Assembly (NCBI GenBank): GCA_023391905.1 | Contig: JAEWAD010000274.1 | Coordinates: 1-7,207 of the forward strand | Reading direction: 5' to 3' | Length of the DNA: 7,207 nucleotides | Origin: Pseudomonadota bacterium | GTDB lineage: Bacteria; Pseudomonadota; Alphaproteobacteria; Rhizobiales; Kaistiaceae | Part shown: positions 1-6,077 of the stretch, in pieces | How the letters are laid out: every line of letters begins with the position of its first letter | Numbering within the stretch: position 1 is the first letter of the stretch | Translations under genes and position numbers: made by a program | Notes under the pieces: model-generated | What the model was told of the DNA's origin: nothing | The model's input: only the letters and a program-made list of their open reading frames with translations | Database searches by the model: none

Positions 1-222
1 GTAGAGCCGGGCCCGCAGCGGACCGGCCCCGCCCGCCACCTCGATCGCCTCGACCACGACCACCTCGGGCATACGGCCGGGATTGGCCTGCATCTCCTCG
101 AACATCGCCTTGGCGATTTCGGGCCCGACATCGGGAAAAGCCGGCCGGGCGCGCCGCGCGGCGACGCCCTCGGCGAGCAGCGGATGCAGCGGTTCGGTCG
201 GGGTCAGGTCAGAACTTGCCAT
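1..222 (-). CDS. Alpha/beta hydrolase (HSL/acetyl-esterase type), N-terminal fragment
   Basis: Only the first 74 codons are in the window; the gene continues past position 1. The translation starts MASSDLTPTEPLHPLLAEGV and ends in a segment of the form IEVAGGAGPLRARLY. This resembles the N-terminal cap and first beta strand of hormone-sensitive-lipase-like esterases, where a 'hPLL' helix region leads to 'i.g..gplraRlY.P'. The HGGG oxyanion motif and catalytic Ser-Asp-His would lie beyond the edge, so the assignment rests on N-terminal resemblance only. The ATG at 222 overlaps the end of the upstream aldolase-like gene by 14 nt, so translation is probably coupled; an AGAGG sits about 12 nt upstream, somewhat far. 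As last visible gene of the catabolic operon it may hydrolyse an ester or lactone related to the operon's substrate (inference). A different alpha/beta enzyme is possible. Confidence 0.6.
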   Translation of the reverse strand, partial: MASSDLTPTEPLHPLLAEGVAARRARPAFPDVGPEIAKAMFEEMQANPGRMPEVVVVEAIEVAGGAGPLRARLY

Positions 223-856
223 ATTTCAGATAGGCCTCTTGAGGGTCCGTGCCCGCAAGGATGGCGGTCCGGACGCGGTTTTCCGTTGCAATCGCCGTCT
301 CGGCCCGCTCGACCACTTCCTCGAGATGCTCCGCCGGGATGCGGACCAGCCCGTCGCGGTCGCCGAGGAAATAGTCGCCCGGCCGGATCGCGATGCCGCC
401 GATCTCGATCGGCACCCCGGTCGCGACCGGCAGCCAGTGACCGACAATATCACGCGGGGTGAAGCCACGGCACCAGGTCTGGAAGCCCATATCCAGCAGG
501 AAATTCACGTCGCGGGCGAAGCCATCGACGATGCAGCCGCGCACGCCCTTGTTCTTCAGCGTCTCGGCGGAGAGCTCGCCCATATGCGCCACGACCCGGT
601 CGTTCGGCTGCGACACCCAGATCGAGCCGGAAGGCGCCTTGGAGAGAAGTCCCGTCCAGGCGAGCAGCGTCTCGTGCCCGTCGGCCTTGGGATCGGCCCG
701 GCCCTCGATGGTGAAGGCGGGACCCGCCATGGCGCGCTCCGGCAGGATCGGCCGCAATTCGGCCGGCAGCGTGAAATCGCGCAGGCCCATGGCGCGCATG
801 ACGTCATGCACGACGCCGGTGTAGCACGCCTCCAGGCGTGTGGTCAGATCGGTCAA
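209..856 (-). CDS. RraA-family protein, probable 2-oxoacid (HMG/CHA-type) aldolase
   Basis: A 215-aa protein, a normal length for the RraA / 4-hydroxy-4-methyl-2-oxoglutarate aldolase family. Visible family blocks are an N-terminal VVHDVMRAMG helix (15-24), a G-E pair at 93-94, VDGFARD at 110-116, and a C-terminal PGDYFLGDRDGLVRIP block (159-174). Family aldolases share a D-X20-R-D motif that binds the divalent metal and pyruvyl moiety; here it reads E94-X20-R115-D116. Some relatives were named regulators of RNase E, but the position between dehydratase and hydrolase genes favours a catabolic enzyme: cleavage or decarboxylation of a 2-oxoacid in the cytoplasm (inference). The start is TTG at 856, chosen because a GGGGAGGA Shine-Dalgarno (plus-strand 861-868) ends 4 nt before it and the next in-frame ATG (residue 20) would remove the first conserved helix. 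The gap to the upstream dehydratase is 30 nt. Confidence 0.88.
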   Translation of the reverse strand: MTDLTTRLEACYTGVVHDVMRAMGLRDFTLPAELRPILPERAMAGPAFTIEGRADPKADGHETLLAWTGLLSKAPSGSIWVSQPNDRVVAHMGELSAETLKNKGVRGCIVDGFARDVNFLLDMGFQTWCRGFTPRDIVGHWLPVATGVPIEIGGIAIRPGDYFLGDRDGLVRIPAEHLEEVVERAETAIATENRVRTAILAGTDPQEAYLKYGKF

Positions 857-886
857 GATGTCCTCCCCGATGTCGCAGAATTTCAG

Positions 887-2095
887 TCAGACCGGCAGGC
901 ACGCCGGCCCGATCGGCTCGAAGCTCTTGTAGCCGAGCACGAATTCCTGGTGCGCCAGCTCCTCCGACTTGGTGCGCCCGCCGCTGCCCAGTCCGACGAC
1001 AAGATCGTGGATCTCGCGGCCGACGGCGTCGAGGCTGGCCCTGCCCTCGATGATCCGACCGGCGTCGACGTCCATGTCGTCCTCCATCCGCCGGTAGGTT
1101 TCGGGATTGGCGCAGATCTTCACCACCGGCGAGATCGCCGATCCGACGACCGAGCCTCGCCCGGTGACGAACAGCACGGCATGGCTGCCGCAGGCGATCA
1201 GCTCGGCAATCTCGGCGTTGTCGTTGATGTTCGGAAAGCCGAAACGCACCTCGCCGTCCGGCACGACGTCGAGCAGGTAGAGCCCGCCATGCGGCGGCAC
1301 ATCGCCCGGCTTGATCAGGCCGGAAATCGGCGATGCGCCCGATTTCGCATAGGCGCCCATCGACTTCTCCTCGATGGTCGTCAGCCCGCCCTCGGCATTG
1401 CCGGCGGCGAACGAACCGTAGCCGAGCGTCGCGTAGTAGCGCGCCGCCTTGGCGACGGATTGTTCCAGGATCGCGCCCAGCTCCGGCGTCACGGCGCGCG
1501 CCGCCATGATGTGCTCGCAGCCGATCAGCTCTCCCGTCTCCTCAAAGATGCACGCGGCGCCCTCGGCGACAAACATGTCGAAGGCGCGCCCGGCGGCGGG
1601 ATTGCCGGAAATGCCGGACGTGCCGTCGGAGCCGCCGCAGACGGTGCCGATCACCAGCTCGCTCGGGTCCATCGGAACGGTCGGCGCGGCGTCGAGCGCG
1701 GCGCGCTGCTCGGCTACGAAAGCCCTGCCCTCGTCCATCGATTTCCGCGTGCCGCCGGTCGCCTGGATGACGATGGTCTTCACCGGCCGTCCGCTTTCCC
1801 GCACCACGCGCTCCAGCGCATATTTGTTGAAGCTCTCGCAGCCGAGCGAGATCAGCAGCACGGCGCCGACATTCGGATGGGTGCACAGCCGCTCCATCAT
1901 CCGCTCGGCATAGGCATTCGGATAGCAGCCGGGAAAGCCGATGACGTGGACGTCGTGCTCGCGGAACGGAATCGCGATCTCGCGGGCGACGTGATGGGCG
2001 CATTCAACGAGATAGGCGACGACGACGGTGTTGCGGATGCCCTTGCGGCCGTCGCTGCGCAGCCAGCCCTGCATGGTCCTGCCTTGCATGGTCAT
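887..2095 (-). CDS. UxaA-family dehydratase, large (catalytic) subunit
   Basis: A 402-aa protein matching the large domain of altronate/galactarate dehydratases (UxaA/GarD family), which remove water from sugar acids to give 2-keto-3-deoxy acids using a metal. Landmarks: WLRSDGRKGIRNTV (11-24), FPGC (54-57), LGCE (84-87), CGGSDGTSG..GNPA (153-167), EETGE (185-189), GNAEGGLTTIEEKSMG (232-247), FVTGRGSVVG (309-318), P-V-V-K-I-C-A-N (323-330) and DDMDVDAG (339-346). The small SAF domain that is fused in UxaA and GarD is encoded separately just upstream, so this is a two-subunit enzyme. The start ATG overlaps the stop of that gene as ATGA, with GGAGGGA 5 nt upstream (plus-strand 2101-2107), supporting coupled synthesis. 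The substrate is unknown: altronate-like or other aldonic/aldaric acids fit, and the split (R)-sulfolactate sulfo-lyase SuyAB has the same subunit layout and cannot be excluded by eye. Confidence 0.92.
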   Translation of the reverse strand: MTMQGRTMQGWLRSDGRKGIRNTVVVAYLVECAHHVAREIAIPFREHDVHVIGFPGCYPNAYAERMMERLCTHPNVGAVLLISLGCESFNKYALERVVRESGRPVKTIVIQATGGTRKSMDEGRAFVAEQRAALDAAPTVPMDPSELVIGTVCGGSDGTSGISGNPAAGRAFDMFVAEGAACIFEETGELIGCEHIMAARAVTPELGAILEQSVAKAARYYATLGYGSFAAGNAEGGLTTIEEKSMGAYAKSGASPISGLIKPGDVPPHGGLYLLDVVPDGEVRFGFPNINDNAEIAELIACGSHAVLFVTGRGSVVGSAISPVVKICANPETYRRMEDDMDVDAGRIIEGRASLDAVGREIHDLVVGLGSGGRTKSEELAHQEFVLGYKSFEPIGPACLPV

Positions 2096-2469
2096 GTCCG
2101 TCCCTCCGCACCGCCGGCCGCGTCCATCAGGTGATAAGTCGGCGTGTAGTCGCTCTTGACGTTGTGGACGTGAACTGGCGCCCCGGCCGGGATCGCCTCG
2201 GTCGCGGTGCCGATCGGCGCGCCATATTTGACGATCTTCTCGCCGGCCCGGATCGGCCGCCGCGCCAGCTTGTGGCCGAGCGGCAGGTCGGCGGCGAGCG
2301 TCACCGTGGTGCCCTCGACCGCGACGGCCGTGCCGGCGCGGATCCGCGAGCGCGCCACCAGCACGTTGTCGGCATCCGACAGCAGCAGCAGCCGCGCATC
2401 GGTGCGTTCGACTCCGTGTGAGAGCGTGTCGCCAAGTCGTTGCAATGGCTCATGATCAGGAAGCGGCAT
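2092..2469 (-). CDS. UxaA-family dehydratase, small SAF-domain subunit
   Basis: A 125-aa protein carrying the SAF domain that forms the N-terminal part of UxaA/GarD dehydratases or a free small subunit in split relatives. Motifs: ARLLLLSDADNVLVA (25-39), PLGHKLA (63-69), AGEKIVKYGAPIGTAT (75-90) and the closing VHVHNVKSDY (99-108). These DNV, GHK, KYG..IG and VHVHN landmarks are those of the family. It must act with the large subunit encoded immediately downstream; the two genes overlap by 4 nt. The start ATG at 2469 is the first one available but has no clear Shine-Dalgarno, and the first ~22 residues lie upstream of the conserved domain, so a later start (for example the TTG at codon 9) is possible. 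It is the first gene of the leftward operon and faces the regulator gene across 119 bp. Confidence 0.88.
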   Translation of the reverse strand: MPLPDHEPLQRLGDTLSHGVERTDARLLLLSDADNVLVARSRIRAGTAVAVEGTTVTLAADLPLGHKLARRPIRAGEKIVKYGAPIGTATEAIPAGAPVHVHNVKSDYTPTYHLMDAAGGAEGRT

Positions 2470-2588
2470 GGCAATCGGGCTCTGCTCAAATATCCATCAC
2501 TCGACTACCGAGCTACCGGATCGCACGACCAAAAGAAACAAAAAATTTTTTATTGCGAGCCGATCGAATACACGCTTATCGTTACGTC
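2470..2588. promoter_or_regulatory. Divergent promoter/operator region between catabolic operon and GntR gene
   Basis: This gap separates the leftward dehydratase operon from the rightward regulator, so it should hold both promoters and probably the regulator's binding sites (inference from layout). It is clearly more AT-rich than the rest of the window. It contains a perfect 12-bp palindrome A6T6 at 2540-2551, a short inverted repeat CTCG-N5-CGAG at 2500-2512, and a tandem pair CTACCGAG/CTACCGGA at 2505-2520. A weak sigma-70-like pair for the regulator is TTGCGA (2553-2558) and TATCGT (2577-2582), 18 bp apart. I could not settle on a promoter for the leftward operon or a convincing FadR-type operator with conserved half sites. 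Confidence 0.55.
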
Positions 2589-3269
2589 ATGCCGAAGCTG
2601 AAACGCGCCACGCTGGCCGAGCAGGCCTATGAGGAGTTACGCAGCCAGATCGTCTCCGGACGACTGGCGGCCGGACAGCGCCTGCTGGCCGACCAGCTCG
2701 CCGGCGAGCTGATGATCAGCCAGACGCCGGTCAAGGAAGCGCTCGCCATGCTGGCGCGCGATGGCCTGATCGAAGGCGCCTCGCGCCGCGCCTCCGTGGT
2801 GCGGCGGTTCACGCCGGAGGTTATCCGCGAGATCTTCGAGGCGCGCATGCTGGTCGAGCTCGACGCGCTCGCCCGCGGCATCGCCGCCGGCCGGGCGACG
2901 CCCGAATTCGTGGCCCGCCTGCGCGCCATCTTCAACGCGCACATGACCGAAGTCGCCAAGCAGAACAGCGATGCGCTGGCCGAGGCCATCCGCCTCGACC
3001 GCGAGTTCCACGAGCTGATCGTCCAGCTCGGCGCCAACGAAACGATCGCCGACTGGCACAAGGTCATCCAGCGCCAGACCCAGACGATCCGCAACTTCAC
3101 GCTCAAGAACTACACGCTGGAACGGACGCGGCAGGAACACTCCGCGATCGTCGAAGCGCTGGCGAAGGGCGAATCCGAACAGGCCGTCGCCGCGCTCCGG
3201 GCCCATCTGCTCGCGAGCCGCGACGCCATGATGTCGCGCGCACCGGAGGATTTTCCGGTCCGCGCCTGA
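2589..3269 (+). CDS. GntR-family (FadR subfamily, FCD domain) transcriptional regulator
   Basis: From the ATG at 2589 this is a 226-aa protein, a usual length for FadR-subfamily regulators. Residues about 8-72 form the winged helix-turn-helix: a Y-E-E-L-R-S-Q-I helix, SGRLAAGQRL, and the recognition region ISQTPVKEALAMLARDGL (43-60). The rest is an all-helical FCD effector domain with the metal/ligand residues expected for the family: D137 and H141 (DREFH), H184 (RQEHSAI) and H206 (LRAHL). Such proteins commonly bind small organic acids and repress or activate neighbouring catabolic genes, which fits its place between the dehydratase operon and the importer. The frame is open upstream to 2418, but that extension would run into the divergent gene and lacks family resemblance. 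No Shine-Dalgarno is seen before 2589; TTG at 2553 is an alternative start adding 12 residues. Confidence 0.9.
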   Translation: MPKLKRATLAEQAYEELRSQIVSGRLAAGQRLLADQLAGELMISQTPVKEALAMLARDGLIEGASRRASVVRRFTPEVIREIFEARMLVELDALARGIAAGRATPEFVARLRAIFNAHMTEVAKQNSDALAEAIRLDREFHELIVQLGANETIADWHKVIQRQTQTIRNFTLKNYTLERTRQEHSAIVEALAKGESEQAVAALRAHLLASRDAMMSRAPEDFPVRA

Positions 3270-3318
3270 GGGCGGACGCCAGGTGGTCTAGCGCGATGTC
3301 GGAGGAGGACGTCGCCGC

Positions 3319-3352
3319 GGGAACGAGGAAGCCGGATCAACCGGTCGTTCCC
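3319..3352 (+). other. Bulged stem-loop in the leader of the binding-protein gene
   Basis: GGGAACGA (3319-3326) pairs exactly with TCGTTCCC (3345-3352), and inside it CCGG (3332-3335) pairs with CCGG (3341-3344) around an ATCAA loop, leaving a 5-nt bulge GGAAG on the 5' side. It lies in the 124-nt gap between the regulator stop and the binding-protein start. No T run follows, so it does not look like a standard intrinsic terminator. It could be an mRNA leader structure or, as an inverted repeat in DNA, a regulator site (inference). I see no clear promoter in 3270-3393. Confidence 0.45.
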
Positions 3353-3380
3353 CGGCACGGGACTGCGTGACTGAACCAGT

Positions 3381-3387
3381 GGGAGGA
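3381..3387 (+). promoter_or_regulatory. Strong ribosome binding site of the binding-protein gene
   Basis: GGGAGGA lies 6 nt before the ATG at 3394. It decides the start: the frame is also open from a GTG at 3367, but this site and the signal peptide both point to 3394. Confidence 0.8.
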
Positions 3388-3393
3388 AACCAC

Positions 3394-4410
3394 ATGAAGA
3401 TGTTGAAAAAGACCGCCCCGATCCTGGGCGCGGCACTTCTGGCGACGATGATGGGGGCGGGCGGCGCCAGGGCCGACGGCGAGAAGGTGGCGGTCGACCT
3501 GACCACCCTCACCTCGCCGTTCTGGACCTCCTACAACCGCTACATCGTCGAGGAGGCGAAGAAGCAGGGCGTCGAGCTGCTGGAGCCCTTCAACTCCGAG
3601 TTCGACACCGCCAAGCAGATCACCGGCGTGCAGAACGCGTTGTCGCTCGGCGCCAAGGGCATCATCTTCTCACCGTTCGAATCCGCCGCCGCCGGCTCGG
3701 TGCTGAAGGCGGCCGAGAAGGCCGGCGCCAAGGTCGTCGCCGTCGACGTCGCGCCCGACAACGGCCCCGTGGCGATCGTCGTGCGCGCCAACAACCTCGC
3801 CTATGGCGAGAAGGCCTGCAAATTCATCGGCGACAACGTCAAGGAAGGCCCGGTCGTGCAGATCATGGGCGACCAGGCCTCGATCAACGGGCGCGATCGC
3901 GGCAACGGTTTTCGCGAGTGCATCACCAAGAACTACCCGAACCTGAAGCTGCTGGAGATCCCGACCAAGGCCTGGTCGGGTGAAGATGCCGCCGCCGGCC
4001 TCGACGCGCTGCTCAACGCGCAGCCCGACCTGAAGGCGATCTACATGCACGCCGGTGGCGTGTTCCTGGCCCCGACCCTGCAGACGCTGAAGCGCAAGAA
4101 CCTGCTGAAGCCGGCCGGCGAGGAAGGCCACATCGTCATCGTCTCGAACGACGGCATCCCGCAGGAGTTCGACGCGATCCGCAAGGGCGAGATCGACGCC
4201 ACCGTCTCGCAGCCGGCTGACCTCTACGCGAAATACGGCATCCAGTATCTGAAGGAAGCGATCAACGGCAAGACCTTCGCGCCGGGCCCGACCGACCATG
4301 ACAGCACCATCGTCGAGGTCCGCCCGGGCGTGCTGGAGGACCAGCTCGCCGCGCCGCTCGTGACCAAGGAAAACGTCGACGACAAGGCCTTCTGGGGCAA
4401 CCAGCTCTAG
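3394..4410 (+). CDS. Sugar ABC transporter periplasmic binding protein (RbsB-like, CUT2 type)
   Basis: A 338-aa secreted binding protein. Residues 1-27 are a signal peptide: basic MKMLKK, a hydrophobic core, and a likely cleavage site after ARA-27. The mature part is a type I periplasmic binding fold of the Peripla_BP_4/RbsB kind. Seen features are LTSPFW (39-44) near the first strand, the GAKGIIFSPFES segment (86-97), VVAVD ending at D118, NGRDRGNGF (165-173), SNDGIPQE (251-258) and TVSQPADLY (270-278). By analogy with RbsB, D118, R167/R169, N252/D253 and Q273 are candidate ligand contacts. It captures the substrate in the periplasm and delivers it to the ATPase/permease encoded downstream. 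The strong ribosome site and the hairpin after the gene suggest it is made in excess over the other components. Ligand identity (pentose, hexose, polyol or sugar acid) cannot be told from sequence. Confidence 0.93.
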   Translation: MKMLKKTAPILGAALLATMMGAGGARADGEKVAVDLTTLTSPFWTSYNRYIVEEAKKQGVELLEPFNSEFDTAKQITGVQNALSLGAKGIIFSPFESAAAGSVLKAAEKAGAKVVAVDVAPDNGPVAIVVRANNLAYGEKACKFIGDNVKEGPVVQIMGDQASINGRDRGNGFRECITKNYPNLKLLEIPTKAWSGEDAAAGLDALLNAQPDLKAIYMHAGGVFLAPTLQTLKRKNLLKPAGEEGHIVIVSNDGIPQEFDAIRKGEIDATVSQPADLYAKYGIQYLKEAINGKTFAPGPTDHDSTIVEVRPGVLEDQLAAPLVTKENVDDKAFWGNQL

Positions 4411-4420
4411 CGGCATCGAG

Positions 4421-4452
4421 AGGTTCGGGAGGCGCCACCTCCCGAACCTTTT
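4421..4452 (+). terminator. Terminator-like hairpin between binding protein and ATPase genes
   Basis: AGGTTCGGGAGG (4421-4432) pairs perfectly over 12 bp with CCTCCCGAACCT (4438-4449) around a CGCCA loop, ending in TTTT (4449-4452). It starts 10 nt after the stop codon of the binding-protein gene. The T run is short, so partial termination or 3'-end protection of the binding-protein mRNA is more likely than full termination; both would raise binding protein over ATPase and permease, a common arrangement in ABC import operons (the functional part is inference). Confidence 0.8.
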
Positions 4453-4481
4453 CAGGCACTTGCGGTCACCACCTGACGGAA

Positions 4482-4508
4482 CGGATCAGCGCGCGAAGCG
4501 CCGATCCG
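4482..4508 (+). other. Second hairpin in the leader of the ATPase gene
   Basis: CGGATC-A-GCGC (4482-4492) can pair with GCGC-C-GATCCG (4498-4508), 10 bp with one A-C mismatch, around a GCGAA loop. An outer CTGA (4473-4476) / TCAG (4511-4514) pair could extend it. It sits 58 nt before the ATPase start, after the terminator-like hairpin. No T run follows. It may be an mRNA processing or stability element, or a dispersed palindromic repeat unit; its role is unknown. Confidence 0.5.
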
Positions 4509-4565
4509 CCTCAGCTCCGGAGAATTCGATGCCTCTTCATTCCTCCCACCGCGGGCGAGGCAGCC

Positions 4566-6077
4566 ATGCCGTCGATTGATCCCGCCGTCCCGATCGTCGA
4601 GGCGCGCGGCGTCTCCAAGCGCTACGGGCCGACGACGGCCCTGCACGAGGCCCACATCAAGGTCTTCGCGGGCGAGTCGCACGCCCTGGTCGGCCGCAAC
4701 GGCGCCGGCAAGTCGACGCTGGTCGGCATCCTGACCGGCCTGCGCGCGCCGGATTCCGGCGAGGTGCTGTTCTCGGGCGAACCCGCGCCGGCGATCGCCG
4801 ACCGCGAGGGTTGGCGCCGGCACGTCGCCTGCGTCTACCAGCATTCGACCATCATCCCCGACCTGACCGTCGCGGAGAACCTGTTCATCAACCGCCATCC
4901 GACCGAGCGCGGCTTCATCAGCTGGTCGACGCTGCGCCGCCGCGCGCGCGCCCTGCTCGACCAATGGGGCGTCGCCGTCTCGGAGGATGCCCGCGCCGGC
5001 GATCTCAAGATCGAGGCGCGCCAGCTGGTCGAGATCGCCCGGGCGCTTTCCTATGGCGCCCGCTTCATCATCCTCGACGAACCGACCGCCCAGCTCGATG
5101 GCGAGGAGATCAAGCGCCTCTTCCTCCGGATCCAGGAGCTGCAGGCGGCCGGCGTGACCTTCCTGTTCATCTCGCACCACCTGCAGGAGGTCTACGAGAT
5201 CTGCCAGACGGTCACCGTGCTGCGCGACGCCCGCCACATCATCACCGCGCCGGTCGCCGACCTGCCCAAGGACCGGCTGATCGAGGCGATGACGGGCGAG
5301 CACGCCAGCCTCGCCGTCGCCGACGCGGCCGGCCGCACCGTGCCGGCGGACGCTGCCGTCGCGCTCGAGATCGACAATCTCTCCGGCGAGGATTTCGACA
5401 AGGTGAGCTTCACCGTGCGCCGTGGCGAGGTGGTCGGCCTCTCCGGCCCGACCGGCGGCGGCCGCATCGGCCTCGCCGAAGCGGTGGCAGGCCTCGCGCC
5501 CTATTCCGGCGGCGCGATCCGCATCGACAAGAAGACCCTGCCCTCGGGCGACGTGACCGCGGCGCTCGAACTCGGCGTCGGCTGCGTGCCGAAGAGCCGG
5601 CACGACCAGGGCCTCGTGCTGTCGCAATCCGTCGCCGACAACGCGACCATGACGGTGAACCGGCACATGGGCCCGCTCGGCTTCATCGCGCCGCGCCGTC
5701 GCGCCGAGCTGACCGAGCGCACGATCCGGTCGCTCGGCATCGTCACGCAGGGACCGGACCAGCTCGTCTCCGGCCTCTCCGGCGGCAACCAGCAGAAGGT
5801 CGTGATGGGCCGTGCGCTCGCCAACGAACCCTCCGTGCTGGTGCTGATGGATCCGACCGCCGGCGTCGACGTGAAGTCCAAGGAGGCGCTGCTCACCGTG
5901 GTCGAGCGGATGCGCCAGGAGGGCAAGGCGATCCTCGTCGTCAGCGGCGAGATCGAGGATCTGAAGACCTGTGACCGCGTGCTGGTGATGCGGCACGGAT
6001 CGGTCGTCGCGGAACACAAGGCAGGCTGGAGCGACAACGCGCTCGTCGCCTCCATCGAAGGGATCGAGCTCGCATGA
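4566..6077 (+). CDS. Sugar ABC transporter double ATPase (RbsA/MglA-like)
   Basis: A 503-aa cytoplasmic protein with two fused nucleotide-binding domains, the length and plan of RbsA/MglA/XylG. Domain 1: Walker A GRNGAGKST (43-51), Q-loop Q92, a weak signature LKIEARQ (147-153), Walker B FIILDEPT (167-174), and H204 of ISHH as the switch histidine. Domain 2: a degenerate P-loop GPTGGGRIG (294-302) with Arg at the Lys position, a perfect signature LSGGNQQ (404-410), a Walker B region reading VLVLMDPTAGVDV (424-436) where LDEPT is expected, and VSGE (459-462) where the switch His would be. So the only full hydrolysis site is probably built from domain 1 Walker motifs plus domain 2 signature (inference from ABC mechanism). 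GAGG lies 5 nt before the ATG; the stop overlaps the permease start as ATGA. It powers import of the ligand caught by the upstream binding protein. Confidence 0.94.
   Translation: MPSIDPAVPIVEARGVSKRYGPTTALHEAHIKVFAGESHALVGRNGAGKSTLVGILTGLRAPDSGEVLFSGEPAPAIADREGWRRHVACVYQHSTIIPDLTVAENLFINRHPTERGFISWSTLRRRARALLDQWGVAVSEDARAGDLKIEARQLVEIARALSYGARFIILDEPTAQLDGEEIKRLFLRIQELQAAGVTFLFISHHLQEVYEICQTVTVLRDARHIITAPVADLPKDRLIEAMTGEHASLAVADAAGRTVPADAAVALEIDNLSGEDFDKVSFTVRRGEVVGLSGPTGGGRIGLAEAVAGLAPYSGGAIRIDKKTLPSGDVTAALELGVGCVPKSRHDQGLVLSQSVADNATMTVNRHMGPLGFIAPRRRAELTERTIRSLGIVTQGPDQLVSGLSGGNQQKVVMGRALANEPSVLVLMDPTAGVDVKSKEALLTVVERMRQEGKAILVVSGEIEDLKTCDRVLVMRHGSVVAEHKAGWSDNALVASIEGIELA

Noticed and set aside
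83..2134. A 683-codon open frame on the plus strand across the catabolic operon
   Set aside because: It is antisense to three genes with clear family motifs, is rich in Arg, His, Asp and Gly as expected from the complementary frame of GC-rich codons, and shows no recognisable domain.
2418..2588. A 57-codon N-terminal extension of the GntR regulator
   Set aside because: It would overlap the divergent dehydratase subunit gene, shows no similarity to the family's N terminus, and the DNA-binding domain is complete from 2589.
3367..3393. GTG start adding nine residues to the binding protein
   Set aside because: It would place non-hydrophobic residues before the signal peptide and put the strong ribosome site inside the coding region.
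4553..4565. A separate promoter directly in front of the ATPase gene
   Set aside because: The 113 nt after the terminator-like hairpin contain no convincing -35/-10 pair; read-through from the binding-protein gene is simpler.
4452..6017. A 521-codon open frame on the minus strand opposite the ATPase gene
   Set aside because: It mirrors the ATPase codons, has the same low-complexity Asp/Arg/Gly/His/Leu composition and no motif; the plus-strand frame carries full ABC motifs.
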